Part shown: one piece after another, positions 10,916-20,318 of the stretch
Numbering within the stretch: position 1 is the stretch's first letter
Layout of the letters: every line of letters starts with the position of its first letter
Made by a program: the position numbers and the translations under genes
Source: UBA6489 sp942490775
Lineage (GTDB): Bacteria > Patescibacteriota > Gracilibacteria > BD1-5 > UBA6164
DNA: 64,000 bases
Assembly: GCA_942490775.1 (NCBI GenBank)
Contig: CALNYL010000013.1
Location: forward strand, 220,688-284,687
Direction of reading: 5' to 3'
Notes under the pieces: model-generated
What the model saw: the letters and a program-made list of their open reading frames with translations, nothing else
What the model was told of the DNA's origin: nothing
The model's database searches: none

Positions 10916-11148
10916 TTATAAAAATAAAAAAGTAAAGTTAAACAAGAAACAACTTAGTCTCTGATTTAAGGTATTAGATGATGTTTTTTTTGTTGAATAA
11001 CTGTGATTTTGGGACATTTTAAGTTATTAGCTTTTACCTATAAATAGGCAAGGTATTGTGTTTTTCTTAATTTAAATGGAGAAATCTTTATTTTAATTTG
11101 TTTTGCATTTTTTTAAAAAATCATAAACATTTATATATTTTTACAAGT

Positions 11149-12913
11149 TTATTGTGTTAAGTTTTCACATTGTGACATATCAACTTTTCTTGAATAATAG
11201 TAGCAGTTATTATTATCCCTGATGTATCAATTTGTCAAAATTTCAAGTTCTTTGACATTAATTCATTCCATTTTTTCTCAATAATAATAAACATTATTTT
11301 TATCTTTACTATAAGATATATCTATGATCTCAAAAGTTTCTATATCAGCATCTGGAATTTTCTTAACTTCATAATCTAATAGTGCAGGACTATCTACTTT
11401 ATAAACTCAGTTACTATCTTTAAAAAGATAACCATTCAAGGAACTAAAAGTATTTATATCTATATTATCAAGTTTAAATAATGAACTAAAATAATTTTTA
11501 TAAATATAATTTTTGTCTTTTATAAAATAATTATCTAAAAATTCTAAGCTATCTGAATCTACATTAGAGTCTATTTTTAAAATATATTCCTTGACAATTT
11601 CTCTATTTTTATCAATCATTTCATAAAAATCATAAATTTTTTGAGTATCTATCTCAAAAAATTTTATATTCAGACTCATATAAATACTTTCTTTTGAAAT
11701 TAAATATTTTCAATCTGAGGAGATGTAGTATGGATCTATTCAGTGCATCCTAACCCCTGTTTCAAAGGTTTTTATATAAAACAGTTTTTTCTTTACTTTT
11801 CAATTTCTTTCATTATATCTCTAATAATTAAAATATCCTATAAATATTTCTAAATCTTGAATAGTTCAACTAGCTTTATATTTTTTAATTTTTTTCTTTT
11901 CTCAATATCATTTTTTAATTAATTTTTTAAATTCTTCACTTTCTCAGTCAAATTTTATTTCATAAAAATTGTTTTCTCATTTTTCTATATTTTCAATGTT
12001 TCATAACTCTTGAGGATAGTTAAATGATATATCTTCGTCTTCATATTTTTTAATGTTAATTTCTTTTTCTAATTCATAACATTTATCACAAACTTCTTTG
12101 TTTTTTTCATAGTCTCATTCTTTTGAACATGAATAAATAATACTTCAATCATCTTTGAAACAAAAATCCTCAAAGGCTTCATAGGTAGATTTTTCTTTAC
12201 AATCACTTGGACAAGAACAAACATCTATTTTCTTCACAAATCAATACCACAGTTTAAACAAATGATTGAGGTTCTGCAGTAAAACTAATAGTATGATACA
12301 TCATAACATTTTCATTCTATGGATGTTTTAAATGGATTATAAATATTGTAAGGTATTAATCCAATACAACAGTTGCGACCTTCAGTATCTAATTGTGAAA
12401 ATTCACTCTTTACACATTATTTAAATATCACTTATTTTGTTCATAGCCTTTTCAGAATACTAAAAATCTTTTTTAGTTGTGTTGTAGTCAAAAATAGAGT
12501 TTAAACTCTTGCTTTAATGAAGTATTCCTTCCCAATTGTGGTCTTCTCTACAAAAGCAATAACTCTAGAATAGATTAAAATCATATAGAGATTCTCCCAG
12601 TTTTAAGGGAGGTTACAAGTAACAGCCAATCATTTTAGAACCATTTAGTAATTTAATTTTACCAACATTCAGCTTTTGATTCAAAATCTATGTTTCTAGT
12701 CTATTTCATCTCATCATAATTTTTATACTTCTCTTCTAGAAATTATTATAATCTATAGTCGTCAGTATTACTAGATTTATCATTAATAATACCTCTAGAA
12801 GCTAAAAAATTAGCTGCTTCTAATTCTGTATAGTCAGCTTTAGCAGGGAACACCACAAAAGATAATATTATCAAGATAAGCAACATACTGGCTGTTTGTT
12901 TGAGTAGTTTCAT
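11149..12913 (-). pseudogene. SLH family copy 3 with Cys-rich middle and DKNYY-like C-terminus, disrupted
   Basis: ATG 12913 starts MKLLKQTASMLLILIILSFV then ADYTELEAANFLASRG, signal peptide plus first SLH repeat; deletions from about 12760 down to 12430 destroy the rest of the SLH part. The frame recovers as a Cys-rich section (GRNCCIGLIPYN, VCSCPSDCKEK, CSKEGDYEKNKEVCDKC), then a tail with DKNNVYYYGEKMEGINVKE, the DKNYY-family pattern, to TAA 11149. An in-frame TAG stands at 11821-11823. So the SLH front is shared among paralogs while the back differs. Likely a wall-anchored protein that is now broken. Confidence 0.6.
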
Positions 12914-12957
12914 AATAAAATTGTTATAAAAATAAAAAGTACAAAACTATTATACTG

Positions 12958-12992
12958 ATTCAATGTAAGGAGAATGTAAGAATTATATTTTT
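12958..12992. other. Empty MITE target site
   Basis: The upstream region of SLH copy 3 matches that of copy 1 up to TTCAATG, then TA at 12966-12967, then AGGAGAATGTAAGAATTATA. In copy 1 the same point carries the MITE between two TA dinucleotides (9388-9389 and 9503-9504). This shows that insertion duplicates TA. Confidence 0.75.
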
Positions 12993-13009
12993 AAAAGAAA
13001 AAATATTTT

Positions 13010-14431
13010 TTACTTTCCATTTAAAACTAAAATTTTATCTTCCATCATATCAGCCATAGCATATTTTATTCATTCTCTTCCAAATCAAGAGTCTTTAACT
13101 CAACCATAAGGCATATTATCAACTCTAAATGAAGGCACATCATTGTGTATTACTCATCCAACATCAGCTTCTTTAAATAGTCTCCAAACTTTATTTATAT
13201 CATTTGAAAATATTCAAACTTGTAGTCAAAATTTAGAGTTATTTATTTTCTCTATAGCTTCATCGAATGATGAAAATTTTTCAATTACTGCAATGCTCAA
13301 AAGGCTTCTTCCGCATTTGCCTTTTAAATCTGGTTTTACATTTTCTAAAAAGTAGGAAAAGTAGGGTACCTTCTCATTTATTTCAAATAGGACAATTAGC
13401 TCAAGATTCCAATGCTTCATCTATCCAATCCTGCAATCTATCCCTATTTTTTATATCTATTATTCATCAAATATCTGTATCTTCTTTTCTAGGATCTCAT
13501 ACTTTTAATTTAGATATTTTCTCTACTAATTTATCTTTAAATTCGTCATAAATATCAGTATGTACAAATATTCTTTGTACTGAAATACAGCTTTGACCTG
13601 CTTGATAGTATGCTCAAAATACTGTTCTCTGTATAGCATAATCAACACTTTCTATATTATTATCAACAATCAATGCAGCATTTCCTCAGAGTTCTAAAAC
13701 TATTTTCTTTTTTCAGGCTTGTTTTTTCATTTTCCATCAAACACTAGGAGATCATGTAAAACTTAATAGTGAGATTCTTTCATCTTCAACTAGTTGCTGA
13801 CCTATTATTCTATCACAAGGTAAAACCGAAAAAGCTTTTTTAGGATATCCACTTTTTTCAATTATTTCAGCAAGCATTAAAGTACTTAAAGGAGTTACTG
13901 ATGCTGGTTTTATTATTATTGGACATCAGGCTGCTATTGCAGGAGTCTACTTTGTGAGCCTAGTAAATTCATAGGAAAATTAAAAGGTGTGATTCAGGCT
14001 ACAACTCAAACAGGAAACTTTTTAATTATTCCAAATCTTCATTTTGCTGCCTGAGTTATTCATAGGTCATAGGCTTCTCCATAGATTCTTTCTGCTTCTC
14101 AGATAGCAATTTCGTATGTATTTATACATCTTGTCATTTCTCCTCTAGCTTCTTTTATGGTTTTTCAGTTTTCTAAAACTAAGGTTTCGGAAAATTCTTC
14201 GAATCTTTCTTTTAGTTTATCTACTATGTATTTTAGGTTATTTGTTTTTTCTACTGGTTCTAGTTTTTTAGTTTCTTCAAATGCTTCTTTTGCATAGACT
14301 ATTGCTTTTTCTACTTCTAGTTTTCCTGCTAGTGCTACTGTTCACGATTTTTCTCAGTTAAAAGGGAAGTTAACATCTAGGTATTTTCCTGTGTCTATCC
14401 ATTCTCATCATATGTATAGTGGTTTTTTCAT
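13010..14431 (-). CDS. NAD(P)-dependent aldehyde dehydrogenase (two frameshifts)
   Basis: About 473 codons from ATG 14431 to TAA 13010, the usual ALDH length. Landmarks: GVVAGITPFNFPMN (cofactor-binding), CPIIIKPASVTPLS, FTGSPSVGW, the general-base segment LELGGNAALIV, catalytic Cys in YYQAGQSCISVQRIF, and the C-terminal GGVIHNDVPSFRVD and YGGVKDSGFGREG. The frame shifts near 13945-13960 (after NFPMNLL) and near 13360 (before FLENVKPDLKGKC). Either consensus errors or a dying gene. It oxidises an aldehyde to the acid; substrate not assignable, though the sequence resembles the lactaldehyde / glyceraldehyde-3-phosphate branch. Confidence 0.75.
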
Positions 14432-14565
14432 ATAAATAAAGTTAAAAAATATTTATTGTATTTTCTTTATTTTTTCTTTTTTTTCAACTTTTTTATATTT
14501 GTAGTTTTTTTTGAAAATTATATTTTTATATATTGTGTTATGTGATGCTTTAAATTATTTTTTTA
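14432..14565. other. AT-rich intergenic stretch
   Basis: Long T and TTTA runs, no ORF. Probable promoter region of the aldehyde dehydrogenase. Confidence 0.4.
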
Positions 14566-14715
14566 ATGATTACTTTCAATGGATTCTTAAAGGAAAATTT
14601 ACTACCAGAAACCTTAACTCCCATTAATCCTTATGGCTTTTTAATTTCTTTTCTAATTTTCCATGTTCCAGCAGTATATGTAGCCGAGACTATTAATAAC
14701 AAAGGAAAAAAATAA
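14566..14715 (+). CDS. Small hypothetical protein, 49 aa
   Basis: ATG to TAA without UGA codons: MITFNGFLKENLLPETLTPI then NPYGFLISFLIFHVPAVYVAETINNKGKK. It has one hydrophobic segment. No ribosome-binding site seen. It could be a remnant of a larger membrane protein that entered with the adjacent cassette region, or chance. Confidence 0.25.
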   Translation: MITFNGFLKENLLPETLTPINPYGFLISFLIFHVPAVYVAETINNKGKK

Positions 14716-14867
14716 AAAAAGAAATTGAATCAATTATGGAAATTATAAAAACCAAAATCATGCTTATGTAAAAATGAGGTAAGTGTTTATAGGTTATTGT
14801 AATTTCTTTGTTATTTTCCGTTCTGCTGTATAGAAAAGCCATATCAATTTGATTAAAAAATAATTTA

Positions 14868-15075
14868 AAATTTCACATAACATTCGCAACTGAACCGAAG
14901 TATTTTAGAGAGAAAAATATTTTGGATAGTTGCTAACTTTTTGGTATATGGGAAGTTGCGACCGTAGGGAGCAATTTGGGTTGAAGCTCTGCAAGAGCTG
15001 AACCTCATATTCTTTGTTAGGCGAGGGTGAGCAAGGTACGAGCGAAAGTGCAACATCCCCTTGAGTTTAAACTTT
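14868..15075. other. Cassette boundary with GTTAGGC core (truncated attC-like site)
   Basis: This stretch is far less AT-rich than its surroundings. It ends in TTTGTTAGGCGAGGGTGAG (GTTAGGC at 15016-15022) followed by GTGCAACATCCCCTTGAG. The same grammar, GTTAGGCGAGGGTGA then GTGCAACGCCCC, follows the complete site at 15743-15836. Local pairings exist (TTCGCAACT with AGTTGCGAC; AGCTCTGCAAGAGCT) but no matching GCCTAAC arm is seen on the left, so the site is truncated or diverged. Confidence 0.5.
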
Positions 15076-15084
15076 GACCGGTCG

Positions 15085-15678
15085 TTATTTTAAATGTTTA
15101 GTACAATTAAGACAAATTATTTTATGATTTTTGTCTTCGTCAATCTCAAAGGAGCTAATGCTGGTATTTTGCAAACTTTCAATTAATTTTATTTCTGTAT
15201 GGTCTTTACCAGTAACAACTGCAATTAAAGCTCTACCAACTCCACCATGACAAACGAACAGTACAGAATCATTATGATGTTTATGAATAATTTTATGAAG
15301 AAAACTTTCTGCCCTATTATACACTTCTTCCATTGTTTCACCTTCTTTCGGCTCAATAAAAGTTGCTTTTTGATCCTTAGCATCCCAACCAAATTCACTC
15401 TTTTTTTTTCCTTGAAATTCACCCATATTCCTTTCTCTAAGATTTTCAACAAACTCTATTTTTGTGTTGGGATGATATTTAGCAATTTCTTTGGCTGTAT
15501 TAGCTGCTCTATTCAAATCACTAGAATAAATAAAATTAAATTTTTCATTTTTTAATCTTAAAGCAACTTTTTTCGCCTGTTCAATTCCATTAGCAGAAAG
15601 TTTTCCTGGTAAATGTCCTTGCAAAATACCAGCAACATTTTCTTCAGTTTCTCCATGTCTTGTAATTATTAGTTTCAT
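15085..15678 (-). CDS. Histidine phosphatase superfamily protein, cassette-borne, without UGA codons
   Basis: Intact 197-aa protein. Starts MKLIITRHGETEENVAGILQ with the catalytic RHGE motif; also NRAANTAKEIA, second catalytic region CHGGVGRALI, and ENLRERNMGEFQGK typical of the phosphoglycerate-mutase-like branch (cobC/PhoE/GpmB type). All 13 glycines are GGN and none is TGA, unlike every other sizeable gene here. It lies between GTTAGGC and GCCTAAC cores and inverted arms (AGTTTAAACTTTGACC / GGTCAAAGTTTAAATTT). I infer a gene recently acquired from a standard-code organism that can work in both codes. Substrate unknown. Confidence 0.85.
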   Translation of the reverse strand: MKLIITRHGETEENVAGILQGHLPGKLSANGIEQAKKVALRLKNEKFNFIYSSDLNRAANTAKEIAKYHPNTKIEFVENLRERNMGEFQGKKKSEFGWDAKDQKATFIEPKEGETMEEVYNRAESFLHKIIHKHHNDSVLFVCHGGVGRALIAVVTGKDHTEIKLIESLQNTSISSFEIDEDKNHKIICLNCTKHLK

Positions 15679-15723
15679 AATACAGAAGATAAAAATTAAA
15701 ATTTATAAATTATTGCAAGTCGT

Positions 15724-15905
15724 AGGTCAAAGTTTAAATTTCGCCTAACGTTTGCTTCTATGAGATGTTTTGCGAAGTATGAGCAAAATATGGGAGAGCG
15801 AAGTGCAACGAGTGAACTTCATAGAAGCTGTTAGGCGAGGGTGATTTTTCTGTAATGAAATGGAAGAAAAATCAAGTGCAACGCCCCTTTACGTCTACTT
15901 TTTGT
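15724..15905. other. Integron attC-like recombination site with flanking arms
   Basis: Core R'' GCCTAAC (15743-15749) and R' GTTAGGC (15830-15836) bracket a 94-bp imperfect palindrome whose inner arms GCTTCTATGA and TCATAGAAGC pair. That is the architecture of integron attC sites. It is followed by GCGAGGGTGA, a small hairpin (GATTTTTC...GAAAAATC) and GTGCAACGCCCC. Base composition differs sharply from the AT-rich host DNA. No integrase gene is in the window. Confidence 0.6.
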
Positions 15906-16020
15906 TTTTGCTGATTTTGTTTATTATAGATGATTTTCTGTATAAACCAAAAACTTTTTTGTGAGTGATAACGAGCTTTTGGGGGGAGAAAAAAATCCGA
16001 CGATAGTCGGAAAGACTTAA

Positions 16021-16791
16021 CTAAGTTTTCATTTCCTCAAATCATTGTCTTATTAATTCTTCTTTACTCATATTAAATAACTCTTCATCAAAAATAGGTT
16101 CAATAAGTTTGTATAACTCCATTCATGCTTTAGTAAGAAATGATTTAGATATATTTATCTGTTTATTTAGTAATAAAGGAAGTGCTTTGTTTGAAATTAC
16201 AAAGTCATATCTATATAAAGTTCAAGAGTTATCTCAATAATCAGAAGCTGAAGTTGATCAAGTAAATAATCATAGTTCTTGTAAATATAAATAATCAGTA
16301 TAAAGTATTCATTTATTTGTTAATTTTTTTAAATTTTCATTTCATTTTTGAAAGAACTGTGAACATATAAATTCTCAACTTATAACTAATCAACAGAATT
16401 TTCCAAATAAATTTATTTCATCTCTTGATAAACTTCTAACTATATCCATCGTTTTTAACGAGAAACTTCAAGATTGATTGTATTCTCAAGCTAAAATTCA
16501 TGAAATAATATCTTGCATATCATCGCTACTAAATTCTTTTGATAAATCTTTTAATCTTTTTATCTTGTCAGGATCAATATTTCATTCTGGCTTTTCATTT
16601 ACCTTTTTTAAACTTTTTTCTAAAACTCAAAACATATTTCTATATTCTATTTCAGAATCATTTTGTAATGCAATTAAAACAGGATGTAAGTTTGTATCTA
16701 TATTTTGAATTTTGTTTTCAAATTCTTTATTAGCTTCAAACTCAGCTTCTTTACGAATTAAAATATTTTTCTTTAAGTATGATTTATACAT
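16021..16791 (-). CDS. DUF2806-like protein, cassette-borne
   Basis: Intact 256-codon frame with UGA=Gly. The segment QDIISGILAGEYNQSGSFSL then KTMDIVRSLSRDEINLFGKF matches the DUF2806 / TIGR03899-type signature (W.rILAGE...PGSFSLrtl...L..L...). These are soluble proteins of unknown role that often occur with mobile elements and possible defence genes. The N-terminal 60 residues are Lys/Glu-rich and helical. The usual DUF2806 front may lie in the overlapping ORF 16773-16907. Unlike the phosphatase cassette this gene uses many TGA glycines, so it evolved in a UGA-Gly host. Confidence 0.55.
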
Positions 16792-16907
16792 ACTAGAAAA
16801 AAACTAACTAAAAAATAATTAAGGAGTCATTTTTGATTTTCATTTAAAACTCATAAAGCTCATTTTCAGGCTTCTGTTATTAAAGTTGTAGTTATCGGAT
16901 CTGCCAT
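16773..16907 (-). CDS. Small ORF overlapping the DUF2806-like start
   Basis: 44 codons, MADPITTTLITEAGKGALGV then LNENQKGLLNYFLVSFF, ending at TAA inside the 16791 gene. DUF2806 proteins often begin with a similar segment, so this may be the true N-terminus joined by a frameshift near 16800, or a separate small protein translationally coupled to the next gene. Confidence 0.35.
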
Positions 16908-16944
16908 TTTTTCTAAAAATTAAAATCTAAATTTATATTGATGA

Positions 16945-18172
16945 TTATTTATAATCACTTTCAGTACAGATTCTATTTTCATTTTTTATATATTCAAAGA
17001 TATTACTTTCTTTATTAAATTTATAATAAGTTTTATTTAATGTTTCTGCTCAATGATCTCAACAATTCCATCAATTTACTACTTCTCATTTTTCATCGGG
17101 TATAAAATTATCTCACCAATATCAAGTAGTTCAATCTTTATTTTTAATTCAATAAACTATAACTCAATTAGTTTTTTTATCATATCATGCTATTAAATAA
17201 TTGTTATGTCAGCAAACTTGATCCCAGTGATCTATTAAGAAAAAATTCATTTTTTATTCAATCTCAATTATAATCACTGAAATTTATTAAACTTGTTTTT
17301 TCTATAGAAAAATTGTTTTCATCGTTATATTCAATTTCTTTTCTTAAAAAATAATAACTATTATTATATTTTGTATTATAATATGAAAATGTTAAATTTG
17401 GCAATTCAGCACTATAAGATAAATTATTGAATCTAAATCAAACTGGAACTTCCTTTTCATTTAATATTCTTCAATTTTTAAATGTAAATAAATAATACTC
17501 TCATTTTATTCATTGTCATTCTACATTTCAAAAACAGTCTGAATATAATGGCATTTTTTCTCAATTAAAACTATATTCGTGTTTTCATTCGCTTAATATC
17601 TCATAATTTTTTATATATATTCACATATAAACTCAATTTTCTCAAGGTATTTCTTTATATTCTCTTAAAAAGCTTCAATAGGGAATTGCATTTAAAATTG
17701 TTTTTTCTAAGGTTATTTTACAGTTTCAATTTTCTCTAATATATCATTCATTACAACTACAAACTCAATAATCATTAAATCATTCATTATTTCAAGTGCA
17801 TTCATTTCTTAAATTCTGACTTAAAGAAACTAATATAACTGAAATAATTCATCAAATTATTATAATGAGTATGAAAAACTTTTTTAATATTTCAATGTAT
17901 GGAATAAATCAATTAAAAGTTCAATTATTTATATATGAGATTATTCTTCTTATTAAATCAGTTAATAAAATATATGAAATTAAAAATAAAATCATATATA
18001 AAGCTCATATATAATAATCATTAATCAATATTCCTGAATCATAACTTCAGCGATGTATTTCTTGTAAAAGTAATAATGCTCAAGCTCAGAATCAAACTAA
18101 AGGTATTGTTATAATAAAATATAAAACCTTTGTTAATCTCCAAAATTTTCAAGTTGATTTATTTTTATCCAT
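16945..18172 (-). CDS. Multi-pass membrane protein with Cys-rich and EF-hand-like regions, cassette-borne (frameshift)
   Basis: ATG 18172 (MDKNKSTGKFWRLTKVLYFI) to TAA 16945. Hydrophobic segments lie near residues 14-33, 50-68 and 95-112, followed by an extracytoplasmic region with CTGNNEGFNDYGVCSCNEGY and a calcium-loop-like DYNGDGIKNEFFLIDHWDQV. A one-base shift in a T6 run near 17240 separates the last 95 residues. It shares a cassette and direction with the DUF2806-like gene (37-bp gap), which suggests a two-gene unit. No family recognised. Confidence 0.55.
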
Positions 18173-18335
18173 ATTTTCAAATTATTGAAATAAAAAATTT
18201 AGTAATAAATTTAAAATCATTTTTTCTTATTCTTTTTTCTCCCCCCTAAATTGCCCGAATAGGGCAAAAAAAGTTTTTGGTTTTGCTGACTTTCAGTATT
18301 CAAGATGATATTCCATAAAACAAAAAGTAGATGTC

Positions 18336-18342
18336 GCCTAAC
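18336..18342. other. GCCTAAC core, right end of the second cassette
   Basis: GCCTAAC occurs directly after the right inverted arm (AAAAAGTAGATGTC). No GTTAGGC partner is visible in the next 150 bp, so this is the last site of the short array and is truncated or degenerate. Confidence 0.45.
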
Positions 18343-18640
18343 TAAACTCTATCCGAAAAATAATTTATTTTTATGTAAAAAATAAACAAAATATGAACTA
18401 TTTAAGAATAAAGTTTAAATTTAAAGTTAAATATATTTGTTTATGTTAAAAATTCAAGAAAATTTATATAGATTCGTCAAATAAAAAAAGAAATGTTGTA
18501 AGGTTTTTTACATAATACCATTTAGTTAAGGTAATAATTGTAGTCTCTTTCCCCTGATAAGGGTAAAGGATTCAGGAGAGAGGTATAAAAAAATGCTTAA
18601 AATTAATGGCTATGTTTTTTAACCCTTATAATAATAAAAC
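18343..18640. other. Intergenic region with a CTCTCCTGAATCC-type palindrome at 18541-18590
   Basis: No ORF of note. TAGTCTCTTTCCCCTGATAAGG and AAAGGATTCAGGAGAGAGG form a palindrome of the family also found at 34914, 38749, 52547 and 54196. Confidence 0.6.
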
Positions 18641-18645
18641 AAATC

Positions 18646-18691
18646 AAAAAGAACTCTTTTGTTTTTTAGAAAACAAAAGAGTTCTTTTTTT
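18646..18691 (-). terminator. Strong hairpin terminator after tRNA-Cys
   Basis: AAGAACTCTTTTGTTTT pairs with AAAACAAAAGAGTTCTT around a short loop, with T runs on both sides. It lies 13 bp past the 3' end of the minus-strand tRNA and can also serve the plus strand. Confidence 0.8.
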
Positions 18692-18703
18692 AAATCTTTT
18701 TTT

Positions 18704-18778
18704 TGGAGGTGCCTAGCGGAATTGAACCGCTGTGAACGGTGTTGCAGACCGTCGTATAAACCACTCTACCAAGGCACC
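18704..18778 (-). tRNA. tRNA-Cys (GCA)
   Basis: 75-nt cloverleaf with encoded CCA. Acceptor GGTGCCT pairs with AGGCACC; anticodon stem ACGGT/ACCGT carries loop CTGCAAC with anticodon GCA; T-loop GGTTCAATTCC. Discriminator base is U, as expected for tRNA-Cys. Confidence 0.93.
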
Positions 18779-19241
18779 CAAAATATTTAATGTAAAAGAA
18801 TTATATAAAAATTAATAAAAAATCAAATTTTTATTTTTTATTTGATATTCTTTTGGCTTTTTTTGTAAAAAAATATTTTTTTGCGGATATTGTGAAGAAA
18901 AAAAATTTTATTTTCAGTATTTGTCATTATAACTTTGAGTGAGATATTGTTGTATTTAATTAGTAGACTTGTCTTAGATTAAGAAAAAGTATAAAAAACA
19001 CCTTTAGTTTCTTCCTTTTTTTACGAAGTGTATCCTTTAGGGCAAAGGAAGTGGCGAGGAATGAGCAGATGGATTTGAACCATAGTAAAAATTATATCTT
19101 AATATAAGACAAGTCTACTAATTATTTTATAATTTCTATTATACTTTCTACTCTCCTAAAAGTTTCTTGTATTTTCCCTTTATATGAATATATTAGACTC
19201 ATACAAAAAATACAATTATTTAAATCCATAAAACTTATCTT
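18779..19241. other. Intergenic region containing a 27-bp inverted repeat (18957-18983 / 19098-19124)
   Basis: TAATTAGTAGACTTGTCTTA and its complement TAAGACAAGTCTACTAATTA bound a 168-bp segment whose inner part is less AT-rich. On the minus strand it contains ATGGTTCAAATCCATCTG, resembling a tRNA T-arm, but no full cloverleaf can be built. A small mobile element or structured RNA are both possible. Confidence 0.45.
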
Positions 19242-20213
19242 ATGAAAAAAAACATACAAAAACTATGAAAACTAATAAACTCATCTCAAAAAATCCTTTT
19301 AGTAAATCACATAAAAATTGACTGAGATGCTTTTGGAAGCCTAATAGCTTTTTATAAAATTTTAGAAAAACTATGAAAAACAGTAAAAGCAACCAATGAC
19401 GAATCACCACCAGAAAATTTTAAATTCTTATGAAGTACTCAGTTAATAAACCCAGAACTAAATATAAAAGAATTTAATCCAGACCTAATAATAATGCTAG
19501 ACATATGATGAGAAGAAAGAGCCTGAAAAATCTATACAAAAAATAAAGAAATATTTGAAAAAAAAGATTTTGTAGTAATAGATCATCACATTACAAACAA
19601 ATGATTCTGAAAAATAAACATAATAGAACATAAATCCTCATCTACTTGTGAAATAGTTTTTAAGATATTTAAAAAATTAGATATGATTTGATATATAGAT
19701 AAAGAAATAGCTACTTTACTTATAACATGAATAATAACTGACACAAACATATACTATAATTCTAATACTACTTCCGAAACTTTAAAAACAGCCTCTGAGT
19801 TAATGGAACTTTGAGCTAACTATAGATTACCTATATTTCACTTTTTCAGAAAAAAAGAATTAAAAAAATCTAGACTATGGTGAGAAGTTCTAAAAAATTT
19901 AAAAAGCAGTGAAGATTGAAAAATAGTTTGGGGAATAGTAAAAAAACATTATTTTGAAAAAACTAACACAACAAAAGAAGAAACCACAGGACTTATAAAT
20001 GAATTTTTAGCTAATATAGAGTGAGCAGAAATTTCTTTTTTACTTTATCCTATAGAAAATTGAAAAACAAAAGCTAGTTTCAGAAGTACAGGAAAAGATA
20101 TTTCAAAATTTTGTTCTGAATTCTGATGATGAGGACACAAACAAGCAGCAGGATTTTATTCAGATGAAAATATAGAAATAGTAGAAAAAAAGATTTTAGA
20201 AAGATTAATGTAA
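19242..20213 (+). CDS. DHH/DHHA1 phosphoesterase (NrnA-like oligoribonuclease / pAp phosphatase)
   Basis: Intact 323-codon frame with UGA=Gly. DHH domain: NHIKIDGDAFGSL (metal site), LIIMLDIGGEERAG, VVIDHHITN (DHH motif) and TGIITDTNIYY. C-terminal DHHA1 domain: FCSEFGGGGHKQAAGFYSDE, where several glycines are TGA. Such enzymes degrade short RNA oligonucleotides and convert 3'-phosphoadenosine-5'-phosphate to AMP in the cytoplasm. Length is normal. Single gene, followed by a MITE. Confidence 0.85.
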
Positions 20214-20318
20214 TAAAAAGTATTTTCTATTTTAAACCCAAGACTTACTTTGATAGAAAAGTGATCTATTAATAAATATTTTCACATTCAACATATATTA
20301 CTAAAAAAACTTGATATT

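Larger units (their letters stand above)
15890..18335. repeat. Imperfect inverted arms of the second cassette
   Basis: The left end (TCTACTTTTTGTTTT, then ACCAAAAACTTTTTT, then GGGGGGAGAAAAAA at 15892-15993) is repeated inverted at 18231-18333 (TTTTTTCTCCCCCC, AAAAAAGTTTTTGGT, AAAACAAAAAGTAGA). The arms span roughly 100 bp each and stop at the cassette cores, so the whole cassette has complementary ends. Confidence 0.6.

Noticed and set aside
13267..13551. Plus-strand ORFs of 70-94 codons in the aldehyde dehydrogenase region
   Set aside because: Antisense shadows; the minus strand encodes recognisable ALDH motifs throughout.
14865..15056. Minus-strand ORF of 63 codons over the truncated cassette boundary
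   Set aside because: It lies in palindromic, attC-like DNA, has no recognisable protein pattern and no leader; treated as a shadow of the structure.
19040..19085. A second tRNA near tRNA-Cys
   Set aside because: Only a T-arm-like piece is present; no acceptor, D-arm or anticodon arm pairs with it.
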